NCBI RefSeq assembly: GCF_000264315.1
Contig: NZ_AJXU01000029.1
Span: 47,824-111,823, forward strand
Origin: Rhodanobacter fulvus Jip2
Lineage (GTDB): Bacteria; Pseudomonadota; Gammaproteobacteria; Xanthomonadales; Rhodanobacteraceae
Direction of reading: 5' to 3'
DNA length: 64,000 bases
A program made the translations under genes and the position numbers. Each line of letters opens with the position of its first letter. Position 1 is the first letter of the stretch. Under the pieces are notes generated by a model. That model was not told the origin of the DNA and ran no database searches. It was given only the letters and a program-made list of their open reading frames with translations. Below are positions 63,880-64,000 of the stretch, one piece after another.

Positions 63880-64000
63880 ATCAAGAGCGCCCCCATCCGC
63901 CTTCGGCACCTTCCCCCGCAAGCGGGGGAAGGAGCAAGTCGTGGCGTAGCTGGAAGGTGGGGCAGAGCGTCGTACCGCTTTCCTTCCCCCGCCTGCGGGG
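63880..64000. repeat. Dispersed palindromic repeat, CTTCCCCCGC type (cut by window end)
   Basis: CCCCCATCCGCC, the hairpin CTTCCCCCGC/GCGGGGGAAGG, then a second CTTCCCCCGCCTGCGGGG half at the edge. Same architecture as 1411-1510. Confidence 0.8.

Overview
The window is chromosomal DNA of a high-G+C gammaproteobacterium. Several things point to the Xanthomonadales, probably a Rhodanobacteraceae-like genus. These are the pilMNOPQ operon divergent from a class A PBP gene, a RimK/RimB pair, a DUF4124 exported protein, an S-adenosylhomocysteine (SAH) riboswitch before ahcY, and many GC-rich dispersed palindromes between genes. The genus assignment is inference. The first gene (uup) is cut by the left edge and a repeat is cut by the right edge.

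Layout. 1-3.7 kb: Uup-type ABC-F ATPase, glutathione transferase, GIY-YIG protein, then a yybP-ykoY (Mn2+) riboswitch in front of a TerC-family membrane protein. 3.8-9.5 kb: PEP carboxylase on the minus strand, then an SAH riboswitch with ahcY and metF (methyl cycle). 9.6-15.8 kb: DUF4124 protein, ilvE, an OmpR-type two-component pair, rimK/rimB, tRNA-Gly(CCC) and trmB. 15.8-16.5 kb: a small DUF559 nuclease-like gene bracketed by a 43-bp inverted repeat. 16.6-21.7 kb: SLC13/TrkA_C transporter, Rieske protein, small membrane protein, EamA exporter and AtoE-type transporter. 21.7-26.5 kb: an ABC exporter operon (adaptor, ATPase, two permeases). 26.6-35.2 kb: FAH-family hydrolase, mscL, M28 peptidase, a marR-adaptor-RND efflux operon and a macrodomain protein. 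35.2-42.3 kb: a translationally coupled MoxR-DUF58-DUF4381-BatA-BatB/TPR-BatD operon. 42.5-50.6 kb: pilMNOPQ and a divergent PBP1A gene. 50.8-53.4 kb: a hypothetical protein, gltA and rpmE2. 53.5-62.6 kb: a six-gene minus-strand cluster built around a 1229-residue tubulin/FtsZ-superfamily protein. 62.9-63.8 kb: a nucleoside hydrolase.

The most novel part is the 53.5-62.6 kb cluster. In transcription order it encodes a soluble protein with possible beta-propeller character, a secreted single-pass protein whose VWA-like start has lost its metal-site residues, a three-TM protein, the tubulin-like GTPase with a C-terminal GYF_2 module, a Zn-ribbon/TM/TPR-like protein, and a glycine-zipper lipoprotein. 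Together they look like an envelope-spanning complex driven or organised by a cytoplasmic tubulin-like filament or GTPase. No function can be assigned from sequence alone.

Regulatory RNA is the second theme. Both riboswitches have recognisable aptamers and plausible promoters, and the yybP-ykoY leader carries matching 9-mers that could pair in alternative ways. Two families of dispersed palindromes sit between genes, sometimes inside operons, and probably act as terminators or mRNA-processing sites.
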